A DNA stretch of 64,000 nucleotides from Holothuria scabra (GCA_037179385.1 CM074187.1:4402001-4466000), one strand, 5' to 3'; positions 12,369-22,834 are shown, numbered from the stretch's first letter. The notes: generated by a model not told the origin, from the letters alone. A program made the numbers and translations.

Positions 12369-12417
12369 GACCTTCCCAAATCAGAGAACTTCATTGCAAT
12401 CATAGCAACGAGACAAA

Positions 12418-13245
12418 ATGGACATTGTAACACAAGTTGGAGTGCATCGATTTGAAGACATGGCCGACCATAGGGAGTTTCTGAGAGAACGTCATCTACT
12501 TAGAAGAAGTTTGCGATGTGCATGCGGGAGAGATATGAAGCTGTCGCCATTCTCATCGTCCAGCGATAAGGAACGGTTCAGATGCCATGCATGTGACACC
12601 AACAAGTCGATTCGGGCGGGCAGCTTCTTCGATGGGTCGAAACTACGACTAGACCATTGGATATGGGTCATGTTCCTGTGGGCCTCTAGAATACAGATTT
12701 GCCAAGCATCTCGTCTGACAGACTTCAGCAGGAAACGGATTGCGCAAATGTATGAGTTCATTAGGGACGTGACATCTGCGAAACTCATGCGAACGCCAAT
12801 CATGCTTGGAGGCCCGGGCACCGTAGTGCAGATCGACGAGAGCCTATTCGCCCACAAGAGGAAATACAACAGAGGTAGATTTCCAGACAACGGGGAACGA
12901 TGGGTTTTTGGCATGGTCGACACATCAACGACACCAAGCACTGGCTTCATGCAGGTGGTTGACACCAGAGATGCTGCAACGCTATTGCCCATCATCCAGC
13001 AACACGTCCGTCCCGGCAGCATTATTCACTCCGATCAGTGGAGAGCATATGCAGGCATCACACCCCAACTTGGATTTGACCACCGAACAGTCAACCACTC
13101 GCTTAACTTCGTCGACCCCCAAACCGGTGTTCACACTCAGGCCATCGAGAGTTACTGGGCGAAGACAAAGGCAGAAATGAAGAAGTGTATGGGGATGAGA
13201 CGTGAGCAGTTGCCGGTATACCTGACGAGCAGATGTGGCGAATAA
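12418..13245 (+). CDS. Merlin (IS1016-like) DDE transposase, C-terminus frameshifted
   Basis: This 275-codon frame encodes the enzyme that would cut and join the element's ends in the nucleus. Residues 34-59 form a zinc ribbon (C34, C36, C56, C59). It is followed by the family's SIRAGSFFDGSKLRLDHWIW segment and a helix-turn-helix-like stretch near residues 95-118. The ISXO2-like DDE core follows: D140 in VVQIDESLF, WVFGMVD at 162-168, D206 in IIHSDQWRAY, and E244 in QAIESYW, after the family block VNHSLNFVDPQTGVHTQ. The ATG at 12418 is the first in frame after the TATA box. The frame ends early at 13245. Expected tail residues continue in the other two frames (DEQMWR near 13224, then DPFESIM..AEQYPV ending at 13309), so two small frameshifts near 13223 and 13253 disrupt the last 35 or so codons. 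The catalytic triad is intact. Activity in trans is unlikely unless the shifts are sequencing errors. Confidence 0.9.
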   Translation: MDIVTQVGVHRFEDMADHREFLRERHLLRRSLRCACGRDMKLSPFSSSSDKERFRCHACDTNKSIRAGSFFDGSKLRLDHWIWVMFLWASRIQICQASRLTDFSRKRIAQMYEFIRDVTSAKLMRTPIMLGGPGTVVQIDESLFAHKRKYNRGRFPDNGERWVFGMVDTSTTPSTGFMQVVDTRDAATLLPIIQQHVRPGSIIHSDQWRAYAGITPQLGFDHRTVNHSLNFVDPQTGVHTQAIESYWAKTKAEMKKCMGMRREQLPVYLTSRCGE

Positions 13246-13309
13246 CGTATACACGGCGGACCCATTCGAGTCCATCATGGCACACATCGCGGAACAGTAC
13301 CCGGTTTAG
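13246..13309 (+). pseudogene. Frameshifted C-terminal tail of the Merlin transposase
   Basis: After the premature stop, a different frame carries a run typical of Merlin transposase ends (DPFESIM, then IAEQYPV and a stop at 13307-13309). A third frame supplies the residues between. This is a degraded continuation of the preceding frame, not a separate gene. Confidence 0.7.
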
Positions 13310-13549
13310 ATACGTCATCAAGCTCAAACAGCCAAGACCAAACAGCCTCTTTAAGAGCTACCCTACCATTCAGGAAGAAAGGCTCACTACCTCTTCAAAC
13401 ATGCTTGTGTCTGTGTCTTCTTTCTCTCTTCTCTTCTTTAAAATCCGGTGATTGAAAATGCCAATAACTCGGGTATCGGGTGTTTTACCTAAATTTTAAC
13501 TTAGAAAAAAAAAAAAATCACACTTAATCTGAAGTTCATCATCGCAATT
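13310..13549. other. Spacer between transposase gene and right satellite array
   Basis: Probably the 3' untranslated part of the transposase gene; an A-run lies near 13506. No distinct feature. Confidence 0.35.
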
Positions 13550-14330
13550 TATGACTTGTGCGTGTGTTGTTTATTAAAATCTTTACAAATTAAATAGAAT
13601 ATAACCAATGTCGGGAATTTTAACTGCATCGCAATTTATAACTTGTTCATTGTTTATAACGTAGACCATTGGTTGGTTGTTAAAATTATATAAAAATGTG
13701 GTTTCACGTTGCGTTTTTTACCAATAACCAATGTCGGGAATTTTAACTTCATCGCAATTTATGACTTGTGCGGTGTTGTTTATTAAAATCTTTACAAATT
13801 AAATAGAATATAACCAATGTCGGGAATTTTAACTTCATCGCAATTTATAACTTGTGTGTGTTGGTTATTAAAATCTTTAAAAATTAAATAGAATATAACC
13901 AATGTCGGGAATTTTAACTGCATCGCACTTATAACTTGTTCATTGTTTATAACGTAGACCATTGGTTGGTTGTTAAAATTATATAAAAATATGGTTTCAC
14001 GCTATGCTTTTTACCAATAACCAATGTCGGGAATTTTAACTTCATCGCAATTTATAACTTGTGCGGTGTTCGTAACATAGACCATTGGTTGGTTATTAAA
14101 AAGATTTAAAAATTAAAGAGAACATAACCAATTACATAGAACATCATGGCACACAGTTGGTTGGTTATTAAAAATTAAATAGAATATAACCAATGTTTAA
14201 CTACATCTCAATTTATGATTTTTGCAGTGTTCATAACATAGACCATTGTTTGGTTATCAAAATCTTTAATTTGTTGGTAATCAAAATCTTTAATTGGTTT
14301 GTTATCAAGTCTCTATTATTAAGTTATTTC
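13550..14330 (-). repeat. Right satellite array of the Merlin element, inverted and degraded
   Basis: The same unit as in the left array, but in opposite orientation: ACCATTGGTTGGTT blocks occur near 13668, 13961, 14080 and 14242, and TGTCGGGAATTTTAACT blocks recur between them. Units are rearranged, with partial duplications and an insertion-like ATGTGGTTTCACG segment. With the left array it gives the element a palindromic layout around the transposase gene. Confidence 0.88.
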
Positions 14331-14403
14331 GGGACATTATTGGTCAACTTTTTTCAGCTTTTATAGCTTCCAGAAGGCCTGAAGGTCCGGAAAAAAAAAA
14401 ATG

Positions 14404-14780
14404 AGTCAATAGCACTCCAGCACCCCAACAGCCCCTCATCTACATGGTTGAGAAATAAAACGGCTGTCTGTAAAAGACTATGTATATCTGACACAATTAT
14501 CATCCTTTACACTTGCTCGATGATCTGATGAACACCTTGAAGGTTTCTTGCATATCACCTGTTGGAAACAGAAATATACCAGTGTTTATTGCATGAAATA
14601 TGTCGAAATATGCCGTTTAATCTTCTTATTGATAGCATATTGACTTTGATGGTACAACGTTACCGCACCACAGCAATGCAGACTTCTGTTGTGTGCACAC
14701 TTAATACTCACACAATGGACACCTTATATATAATGGAATAATCCAATGTATACGAACCGGCAAGATCTGGGACAAGATCC
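14404..14780 (-). repeat. Right long terminal inverted repeat of the Merlin element
   Basis: Inverted partner of 10064-10456. It ends in GATCC directly before the right target duplication. Confidence 0.88.
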
Positions 14781-14788
14781 CAAACCGT
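14781..14788. repeat. Right 8 bp target duplication of the Merlin element
   Basis: Exact copy of CAAACCGT at 10056-10063. Confidence 0.9.
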
Positions 14789-14844
14789 AACCGGTTATTA
14801 CCGGTATAGTTAATATAGGCCTAACTGGTTTACCGTGAAAGCTT

Positions 14845-14854
14845 AGGTCCACTT
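14845..14854. repeat. Right target duplication of the outer element
   Basis: AGGTCCACTT, differing from 8705-8714 only in its first base. Confidence 0.75.
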
Positions 14855-14858
14855 AGTA

Positions 14859-15386
14859 TAGATGAATCCGATTTGTTCTTGTTTTTAGTGACTATGCGCA
14901 GCCATTAGTGGGGTCCATCAGCCATCAATCATCTTTCATCTTTGATCCTCATATTCAGTGAAGTTGAGAAAATCAAGTGTAGCTAGGCCTAGGCCTACAA
15001 TCATCCATGGAACAAGTAAGGAAGGAAATTTAACTTGAAGATTAAAGGTGATGGACCCCAGCAATGGCCGACAAAAAATCAGACCATCACAATCAATCCA
15101 GACAGACTGTGATGGTCTGATTTTGGTCGGCCATTACTGGGGTCCATCACCTTGACTCTTTAGATTTTCTTCCTTAGCCTAAGCTACTGTTCCATGGATG
15201 GTTGTACGTGAAAGTGTAGGCCTAGGCTAGGCTATCTTAATTCATAATTGTCTAAACTTCACCGAATATTAAGATTTGAAATTCACATAGGGGGCCTACA
15301 CAATAAATGAAGGCGATTAAAGGCTGACGGACCCCGCTAATGGCTGCCTACAGTCACTAAAACCAAGCGCTAATCGGATTCGTCTA
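14859..15386. mobile_element. Foldback element flanked by TA (mariner/Tc1-like by target)
   Basis: The ends TAGATGAATCCGATT and, reversed, TAGACGAATCCGATT are flanked by TA on both sides (14857-14858 and 15387-15388). The element is almost wholly palindromic with arms of about 260 bp. At the centre, 15046-15155, GATGGACCCCAGCAATGGCC pairs with its near-exact complement around a short loop. A single arm of the same family lies at 35405-35662. No coding capacity. TA target choice is typical of mariner/Tc1 elements; assignment beyond that is open. Confidence 0.75.
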
Positions 15387-15388
15387 TA

Positions 15389-15640
15389 CTGTTGAACAAC
15401 ATGTGATTCAAGTTAGGCCTAACGTTAGGCTAGGCCTAAGCCTTCATTACGGCTGCCGTTGGTCTATTGTTAGGCTTAACCCTAGGCTAGCCTAATGTTA
15501 ATTAAAATCTGTCAAGTAACAGCATTTGACAGTTTTATTTATAGGCTAAGACCTAACTATTAGGCCTAGAAAAACATTGGCCCAACTACTATGACTGAAG
15601 AACATACTTCCTGTTCCATCGTTGTTGTTTTTTGTTTTAG
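15389..15640. repeat. TTAGGC/TAGGCCTA-rich low-complexity tract
   Basis: Many overlapping TTAGGC, TAGGCCTA and CTAGGCTAG words lie between about 15408 and 15570. They are interspersed and on both strands, not a head-to-tail array. Confidence 0.55.
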
Positions 15641-15802
15641 GACGCAAAGCTGAAAGATATGGGACTTGTTGTCTTCGAAGTGATTGCAGCGTATCGAGCA
15701 TGCACGGCGTCAATCCCAGACTGCTCTGCTCAATATCAATTCACACAAAGCATGCAATACATGATGCACAATAACATATGCACATCGACCACGCTGATCT
15801 AA
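15641..15802 (+). other. Possible orphan 3' terminal exon (54 codons)
   Basis: A pyrimidine-rich tract ending TTTTGTTTTAG at 15640 is followed directly by an open frame of 53 codons and a stop at 15800-15802, starting DAKLKDMGLVVFEVIAAYRA. The composition looks more coding-like than its surroundings, but no partner exon, domain or family is recognised. It may be a relic exon or coincidence. Confidence 0.15.
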
Positions 15803-15891
15803 TGCGTGCTCCGTGTTGGCAGTTCCATGTGTATCATATCCTTAAAAGCGGAAGAAGAAGTGCCATGTGACTACACGCGGGAGTCTCGTTA

Positions 15892-15937
15892 GGGTAACCC
15901 CTAGAGTAGGATAATAGGAATTAGAGGGCGGACTCCC
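15892..15937 (+). repeat. Left arm of a distant inverted repeat pair
   Basis: GGGTAACCCCTAGAGTAGGA through GGCGGACTCCC matches the reverse complement of 18657-18702 over about 46 bp with several changes. The arms may mark the ends of a 2.8 kb element or two insertions of one family. Confidence 0.6.
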
Positions 15938-15974
15938 CAAAACAGCTGTGATCGTATGGACACTCTAAACCCAT

Positions 15975-17098
15975 ATTCTATCTGGGCAACAGACCGATCG
16001 CTTACATAGAGATTCATACAAATCACATGCACATGAACGTCCAAAAATTTGATTTTTGATATCATCTACTTCTATCAGAAAAAGAGGAGGATGTAGTATT
16101 TCTCATAAATTGTAAGTTTCTTTTGATGGTTTCGTATTTTATTCTTGTTTAAGTTGAAAAAGACGCATTTTTCTTCACCTAGTGCGAACACGTTCCTGTA
16201 CGTAACACAGTTAGTATACAATAGGCCTATATACGTAGTATACAGTATATTACGCCTAACGTTACTGGATAGTTTCTGAATCTAATAAATACTCCACTTT
16301 CCTTCTGTAAACTTTGTGCATGGAGCCTTTTCACGATGCAATGAGATGTTATATAAACAAGAGGTCTTTTTACACTGGTGGGGCTAGGAATTTAGGTCAG
16401 ATGGGGCAAAAATGGCCTACAGGGCGTGTAATTATTTAGCAGCAGGCTGTAAAACAGTAGGGCGCCTTAGTTAAAAAGAGCTGGCATGCAATTTTGGCCT
16501 ACTAGGGTGAGGGTTGCAGTAATTTTAACCATTCTTTGCCACTTTCTTTAAAACTTTTAACAGGGGGTAGGGTGTCTAGAGTCCCCAAGTATATGTTTGA
16601 GACAAATTTTTGGAGCCAAATTTGTAACTGACTAAGGTCCAATGCCTCAAATTCATGTACATGTGTAGGCTACAGTATATATCTACTGGGGGCTAATCAA
16701 GCTGTTGCACTGGAAATAAGGTACATTATTTGGGGAAATGGTGAAATATGTTAGTGTTTAATTCCATGATGCAGTTTAACTTACTTTACCAACACTTAAA
16801 AGAAGAAAAAAAAACATTGAATACCTGATGCCAGTCTTGCAGTTGTAGGCTACTATATGTACTATGCTACGGGTTGCATTTGGTTTTAATACATCATGGT
16901 AAATGATAACAATCTTCACCCCAAACTACAGAAACTGATGGTTTCATTTTTTTCTTGCACTTGCAGGGAGAAACCCAAGGGATGTCAGATAGATTCATAG
17001 TGCTGCTGGCCATGAACTGTTTCCTGTACTTTACGCTGGATGTGGTCATTTCTGAAGGCATCTGCCACACAAGCAGATAATGAAGTGAACAAAGACAT
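15975..17098. other. Unassigned stretch
   Basis: No gene recognised. A fragment CTTCACCCCAAACTACAGAAA near 16915 resembles the end of the TTAA-flanked MITE family but is too short to define. Confidence 0.3.
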
Positions 17099-17392
17099 TT
17101 AAGCTTGATTCTCTCACCCCAAACTATAATTTTTGTAGTTAGTCCACATCCACAGAAATTGCCAATTGGCTCTACTCTTTGACTGAAAGCAAGTTCAAAA
17201 AGTGCAGAGTACAGAACTCATACACACTTTACTGATGAGAATGTTTGATTACACACTGGGATCAAGTATGATCACCCTTAAGTAACAGACTGAGATTGTG
17301 TCTGGATGAGGATGAATTTCAGACAGAGGAGGGATCAAGGGGCTTAATGAAGAAGGTTAAGAGAATTGGAACTGCTTGGGTGTCATCTTTTA
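17099..17392. mobile_element. TTAA-flanked MITE, second full-length copy
   Basis: TTAA lies at 17099-17102 and 17389-17392. The interior shares ATTCTCTCACCCCAAACTA, CTGAGATTGTGTCTGGATGA and AGAAGGTTAAGAGAATTGG with the copy at 8302. Confidence 0.7.
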
Positions 17393-18656
17393 AGTCCAGG
17401 TTCATTTAACCTACAAAGTGTCAACTGACTTTTAATTATCATCATGTACTCCTTGAATATTTTGAAAGAAAATGTTAATTCTGGATCACCATACCTTGCA
17501 GTTACTGGAGTTTAGACAGTTGAGGGAGACATTCAACCAGCCAAAGCAAAATCATGGGGAGCAATAATGTCAGCTGCTGGTGAAAGACTGCATTCTTTAT
17601 TATACTTGACAACAGTTTTAAAGACTTCCAAGTGCCCAGAGAAATTAGAGAAGTACTGTAACATGTGACTGTGATTGGACTATTTGGTTGGTAGAACAGA
17701 ACATATTTAACATTGTTTGAAGAAGAAGTAGATCAGACAAATGTATACATGTAGGCCTATTCAGGTTTTGCTTTTAATTCTTCATGCATGCCAGTAAACT
17801 AGTGCTTCTAGTTTCTGCCGGTGTTGTAACAAATCACGACTCATGTCACTTCCTCTCAAAATGATAGTGACTCGATAGAATTCAGGAGTTATTTCCACAT
17901 TGGAATAGTACAGTGACTTGAGTCAATGACTCGAGTAGAGCCACTTAAAAATTTCAAAACTGGTGACTTGGGTCACTAGATTTAGTGACTCGATTACAAC
18001 ACTGGTTTCTGCAAGCTCACTGTTGCCATTATGACAAGCTGAGAAGTATTTTATACAAGAGGCACATATAGTAGGCTTTAGTTTGGCTTTAGTTTGCATA
18101 TCATGGTACCACTTTGCAGCCTACACCTTGAAATATACATTGGGAAATTGTGGAGTGACATTTCAAAAAAATTCAAAGGTGCACTGTTGCTATTGCCAAT
18201 CTTCCCTTTCCCAAATTTGCACTCCTTTTCAAATGATTAGAAAGAAATTGCACCTGTAGCCCTACTACATCATTATTCCTTATATCTGTAAATTACAGTA
18301 AAACATCTGTATGTGAAAAAGGAAGAAAAAGAATACAAAAATAAAATAATGTAGTAAAGATAGAATGTCAGTTCAAGCCTTCTCTTTTCAGTTTGGCATC
18401 TATAGTTACAGTATTTTATTAGCTGCCCCTTAGAAAATATCTTTACGCGTCAAAACGAACAGCTTATGCCACTTTTTAGGATGAAATACACATTTTACAA
18501 GGACAAATAAGTCGCAGGAATTTGCCGAATCGATTTCTCCCATACAGTTCGTACACGCATGATCGCTCCCCGCGTGACTTTTGCCCAAGTCATGCCCAGA
18601 GTGAACAGGGATACCGTGTCTCCATGCAATCACAAGCGATTTACGCACGCGCCATT
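17393..18656. other. Unassigned stretch
   Basis: No gene recognised. Around 17840-18000 several short GTGACTCGA / TGACTCGAGT words recur within 160 bp, giving a weak local repeat. Confidence 0.3.
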
Positions 18657-18702
18657 GGGAGTCCGTACTCTAGTTCCTATATCCTGCTCTATGGGGTAAC
18701 CC
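18657..18702 (-). repeat. Right arm of a distant inverted repeat pair
   Basis: Partner of 15892-15937. Confidence 0.6.
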
Positions 18703-18883
18703 AGACAGAGAGCATGTGTATTGCTTTCATACGGTTTTTGACCTCGACGTCCACAGGGAGGGATAGCGACAACTCAACAATGGAAGTACTTCCATGGCCA
18801 AACAAAGGCAACTTCCGCGAACCAAAAAAATTTGATTCGGCAATCAGGCAGTTGCCAGGGAAGAAGTTACTTAGTTAGTTAGA

Positions 18884-18985
18884 TGGAGTTTTACGGCCCA
18901 GTTTCCAACCTATTGGTTCAAGTCGAGCCGGCCCGGCCTTTTCCAGCAGGCTCACTGGCTTGTTTTCCCAGACACTAGTCACGAA
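18884..18985 (-). mobile_element. Fragment of the tRNA-derived SINE-like family (tail part)
   Basis: The segment from GAGTTTTACGGCCCAGTTTCC to GCTCACTGGCTTGTTTTCC is shared with 51950-52180 and 58080-58175. The tRNA-like head is missing here. Confidence 0.6.
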
Positions 18986-18989
18986 CAGT

Positions 18990-19385
18990 CTGATATGAAT
19001 ATCCATACGATTGTCAATTCCAAGCCTCACATTAGGCCGCATTATTTTTCATTTCATTTATTTCGTCCACACAAATACGAGTCCACCATCAGAAGTGTAC
19101 GTTGGAATACGAACAGGATACTAGAACTAATACAAACTTGTCTAACAAAGCTAGCCACCTTTAGAACTTAACCACATAGGCCTAAGCAACACCAACAAAA
19201 GCAGAGAGGAGGAACAGAGAGAAAAAGGAGGACCTAAATGGGCTTACGTTTACATTCATTTTGGACCAAGCAATTATTTCAGGCGCTTTAAAAGTACATT
19301 CCAATCGCATTTTTTTAATTGAGTAATTGGGTGTGACTGTGATAAAAAAAAAAAATCCGACAGCATGTCCTTCAAATTAGGTACC
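18990..19385. other. Unassigned stretch
   Basis: Nothing recognised beyond a short A-run near 19345. Confidence 0.3.
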
Positions 19386-19391
19386 CTGTTG

Positions 19392-19861
19392 GTAGCGGAC
19401 CACTAATACCGATACTTATGTCCGGGTAAATGTTTACTGACAGACAAAGCGCCATAAAAAAATTATGGAATGTTGTTTCTGACTGTGTTACTTACAAAAT
19501 ATGATCATTTTTGCATTTGGATTTTGTAGACAATGAGTTGAAATACATACTGTGCAAAATTCAAGGCAACCTGACCAATTTTAGTGCCATTTTTTTTTTA
19601 TTGTATTACTCCGCTCTGTGAAATGCCGTTTTTGAGTAGCTATTATGGCGGGAAACACATCCCTATCTTTCAAGGCTCTCTAGCTCAAAATTTCAATGGT
19701 CATGGTATGGAAATTTGAAAGTGCCATGAAAGCCGAGATTGTGGGCTTCGATCAGAGGGGTAGCATGTCCTGGTTGAAAACTTCTACTGGGAGCTAGGGG
19801 GCACGGAAGTAGCCTAATTTAGTGTGTAAGTCAATGGGACTTATAATTAGTGGCCCGCTAC
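19392..19861. mobile_element. 470 bp repeat with short inverted ends, copy 1
   Basis: The ends GTAGCGGACCACTAAT and, reversed, GTAGCGGGCCACTAAT are inverted. CTGTTG flanks both sides (19386-19391 and 19862-19867), consistent with a 6 bp target duplication. The body is shared with 31369-31836 in the same orientation. No coding frame. Confidence 0.75.
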
Positions 19862-19867
19862 CTGTTG

Positions 19868-20505
19868 CAGCACAATTTCCCTAACTCACTGGTTGAAAAG
19901 CTATTTATTTTTGTTAAAAAATACCTCTGCTTTTAAACAAAGTCACAAAATGTTATATGCTTGTGGAAAGATATTGTGTAAGATTTTTTTTTATTATTAT
20001 TATTGAATATTCCGTTTGTCCATCAAATTTAATACTGTCGAAATGCTTGAACATTTTTTCCTTTAGATCGTCGTGAGCGGGGATGTGGAGTGTCTTTCAC
20101 CTCTCCCTCCCCACCCGCCTCAAAAGAAAAATCGTCAGAGCGACGATAGTTGGAAAATCTCCATCATTTAGCCCCATTTTTGAAAATTCTTTATAAACTG
20201 ACAACCATCGAGCACTCCGCGCGATTCAGTTTCATTGCGGTAATTAAGTAATTTTCAGTAACATTTTACTTAATCATTATCTAAAATATACATCTAGTCC
20301 AATAATGGTTATTTTTAGTCTGTATATGGCCCGGCCCGCTCCCTGGATTTCCATTTTCCAACAGGGGCATTTAAGCTGTATTTCTGTCGAGGTAGGGTGA
20401 GATGGGGTTGAACATGTTCTCTCACAAACGGTTATCGAATCAACGAAATTTCCACGCGCTCCGCATGCTTACGATACTTTGAGGAGTTTTTAAAGCTCTA
20501 TTTGT
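19868..20505. other. Unassigned stretch
   Basis: No gene. Contains a short CT/CCC tract near 20100. Confidence 0.3.
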
Positions 20506-20509
20506 AAGT

Positions 20510-22740
20510 GGCGTAGGTAGGACTTTTTCGTGGGGGGGGGGGACCTATGAGGGAGCTGGATACTTCTGTAGGGGGCAGGAATTTACTAACCGTAGCGCCA
20601 CCATCAACTGGCGCGGAGTGTACGAAGTAAATTTTGGATTTTTGAACCTCCAAAATGGCTGGCAATTGTCGAAAATTAAAATTTTTGTTTTTTTTTTTTA
20701 GATTCAAACACACGTTTGAGATACTGATTAGCGCAGTTCACTGCTCCACTGAACTATATGTATCCTAGGATTGCAAATCCGGAATCCTGCTGTATGTTGC
20801 AAGCACTGCTGTTCCAGTGCACGCCTGAGTAAGGTATTTCCATAGGCGTAGGGGAGCATTTCAGTTAAGGGGCAGAGGATCTTTGCCCGATAAATGTAAT
20901 TCTGTCCTTGAGGCAGTCAAAGCGGTGCGCCACCACTGGTTGGCACCGAGCGTCCAGTAAATTTGAAAATTCGTACCTCTCAGACAGCCTAAAATGACAT
21001 TTCCCAGGTTTATAAAGGGGATCCAAGCAGTCGCTATATTAAGTTTCATATGCAGTAACGTTCACTCCAAACTAAAATTCAGCCAGAAAGACTAAGAGGA
21101 GCGCCACCATTAGTTGGCGCGGAGCGTGAAGAAAATTTACAAATATTCTACCCCTCAGACAGTTGAATATGGTATTTTCCGGTCTTGTAGGTGGATCTAA
21201 GCAGTCGTTATTTTTAGTTTCCTTTTACAAAAGATGCACCTTTGAAATTTAATTTCTGCTATGAAGAGGTCTAAGTGGAGCACCACCATGAGTTGGTGCG
21301 AAACGTACAGGAAATTTTCAAGCTCTGACCCTTCAGGCAGTCAAAATGTCATTTCCTATGCTTGGTCTAAGCAGTCGGTGTTTCGAGGTTACGTTTGCAA
21401 AAAATATTCGCTGGAAACTAAAATTCTGCTAGGAAGACTATCTACACGGAGCTCCACCACTGGTTGGCCCGGAGCGAACAGAAAAATTTGAAAAATCAGA
21501 CCCCTGAGACAGTCGAAAAGACATTTCCCGGGCTTATAGGGGGATCTAAGCAGTCGCTATCTGATCAGACAATTACAAGATAAAATGTATCACTACTCAT
21601 CGATAAAATGGTCCCGCATATTTTCGGGGGAAAACTACAAAACGGATTTGAAAACATGCTATTGAATTTCACTCTTTTGCGACTCTTGGCTAAATTCAAT
21701 ACATAATGATGCAATTGTGTGACTGCCCGAACTTCCGACTATATATGATTTTACTTTTGGAAAATGTAACAATGATTTCAAGGTGTGATTAAACGAATCT
21801 TCGAGCAGACTTATGGGCAGACATTCTCATACTGCATCATTTAAGTATCGAAAAACAAATTACCCGATGTCCAAAACCATTGCCCGTATAAAGCTCTAAA
21901 GCAGGATAGATGGCAAACTTTTGGGCACCTGATCTACCATCCTGTCTGTCCGTTGAAACTATCTGGTAATTGAAAACGTTCCAGCATTGTTTTTAACCAT
22001 TGCCGGAATATTTTACCATTTCGGGCAATTTTTGCAAGACTACAGTATGAAGTGGGGATTATGAAAACTTTTTTTACATTATATCCAAATGTGTCGCACA
22101 TCGTTGTTACCTTCCATAAAAATTTTACTTTTAATATCGTTTTTCGTTTTTTGTTTTTCGGGAAAGATTTGAAGCTTTTAGTAAAATAATCGTCCATTTC
22201 GGGTATTGTGCTACACAACATTTAACAAGACGAACGTCTAGACGAGTTGCGGTGCCGACAAACCAAGTCGTCTTATACTTTTAAGGTGATTTGACGACTG
22301 TTAGCTACTAATAGCTTTTGGACTTTGGGCATGGACTGTAACAAAGAAGTATATTTGCCTTTTTAAACAGGATATTCAAGGAGGTTTCCCTTCATGGGCT
22401 ACTTCATTTTCTGTACAATTCGCGCCAACCTATGGTGACGCTCTGTTTAGAATAATCATCCTTCTTTCAGAGAGGTTGAATCCAACTCAATACCACAGAG
22501 TGCACCACTCTAAAAACACTATGGTCAACTATGCACCGACTCAATGGTGTGGTCAAAAAGTGACCAATTAATGGTTAGATCTGACCATAAATAAGTAAAT
22601 TTTGACCAAAGTTGGAGGTCAATGGTTTGACCATTGTTTAGGTCGGTGCATAGTTAATTAAATCAATGGTCAATTCGAGGCAAAGAGATGAATGAACGAA
22701 CGATTTGGCTAAAAATTTAGGAAAATCGGCCCATGTTTGT
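20510..22740. repeat. Tandem duplication, copy A, with internal sub-repeats of about 170-180 bp
   Basis: This segment is matched in order by copy B (22835-24560). Within it a block recurs: a GCGCCACCAT..AGTTGGCGCGG core, then GAAAATTT, CCCCTCAGACAGTC, ATGACATTTCCCAGG and GGGGATCTAAGCAGTCGCT. Cores start near 20594, 20928, 21101, 21281 and 21451. The later part shares AGCAGACTTATGGGCAGACA, ACCATTGCCCGTAT and GGCAAAGAGATGAA with copy B. No frame spans the sub-repeats. Confidence 0.85.
22522..22660. repeat. Small foldback with AACTATGCACCGAC ends
   Basis: AACTATGCACCGAC at 22527-22540 pairs exactly with GTCGGTGCATAGTT at 22642-22655. TGGTCA and TGACCA words fill the space between. It lies in copy A and is absent at the matching place in copy B, so it looks like an insertion. 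Confidence 0.65.
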
Positions 22741-22834
22741 ACAGGGTTTAGACTGTTGGCCCAATCAGCCTGGGTCCAGGGGGCCGCTTTAAGGGCCCCT
22801 GGTGGGGTTCAGGGGACAAAGCCCTGGTAGGGGT

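Larger units (their letters stand above)
10064..14780 (+). mobile_element. Merlin-superfamily DNA transposon, 4.7 kb, with satellite-bearing inverted arms
   Basis: Both termini read GGATCTTGTCCCAGATCTTG inward, and the arms remain inverted copies for about 380 bp (10064-10456 and 14404-14780). An 8 bp duplication flanks them. From left to right: long TIR, 15-unit satellite array, a 99 bp direct repeat pair, TATA box, transposase frame, about 750 bp of degraded satellite in opposite orientation, long TIR. The transposase is of the IS1016/Merlin type, which with the duplication length fixes the superfamily. The element lies within an older transposon, 64 bp from that element's right end. The near-identical ends and perfect duplication suggest fairly recent insertion, although the transposase tail is frameshifted. 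Confidence 0.92.
8715..14844. mobile_element. Older DNA transposon, split by a nested Merlin element
   Basis: The two ends are a perfect 14 bp inverted pair, AAGCTTTCACGGTA, flanked by a near-perfect 10 bp duplication. With the Merlin insertion and one copy of its target site removed, about 1.4 kb remains, with no transposase frame. ACCGGTA words lie just inside both ends. End sequence and duplication length place it with the elements at 1425-3080 and 43771-45485. Target duplications of 9-11 bp are characteristic of Mutator-like elements, so MULE-derived is my inference; no coding evidence supports it. Confidence 0.75.

Noticed and set aside
12492..13022. 176-codon minus-strand frame
   Set aside because: Antisense shadow of the Merlin transposase, which has clear domains on the plus strand.
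12418..13245. Bacterial insertion sequence or contamination (IS1595/IS1016-like transposase)
   Set aside because: The gene sits in a eukaryote-style element with long TIRs, satellite arrays, a TATA box and a target duplication inside another eukaryotic transposon; this is the eukaryotic Merlin branch.
15408..15570. Interstitial telomere tract (TTAGGC words)
   Set aside because: The words are scattered and on both strands, not a head-to-tail array.
18522..18878. 118-codon plus-strand frame
   Set aside because: No domain; it overlaps an inverted-repeat arm and has no splice or promoter context.
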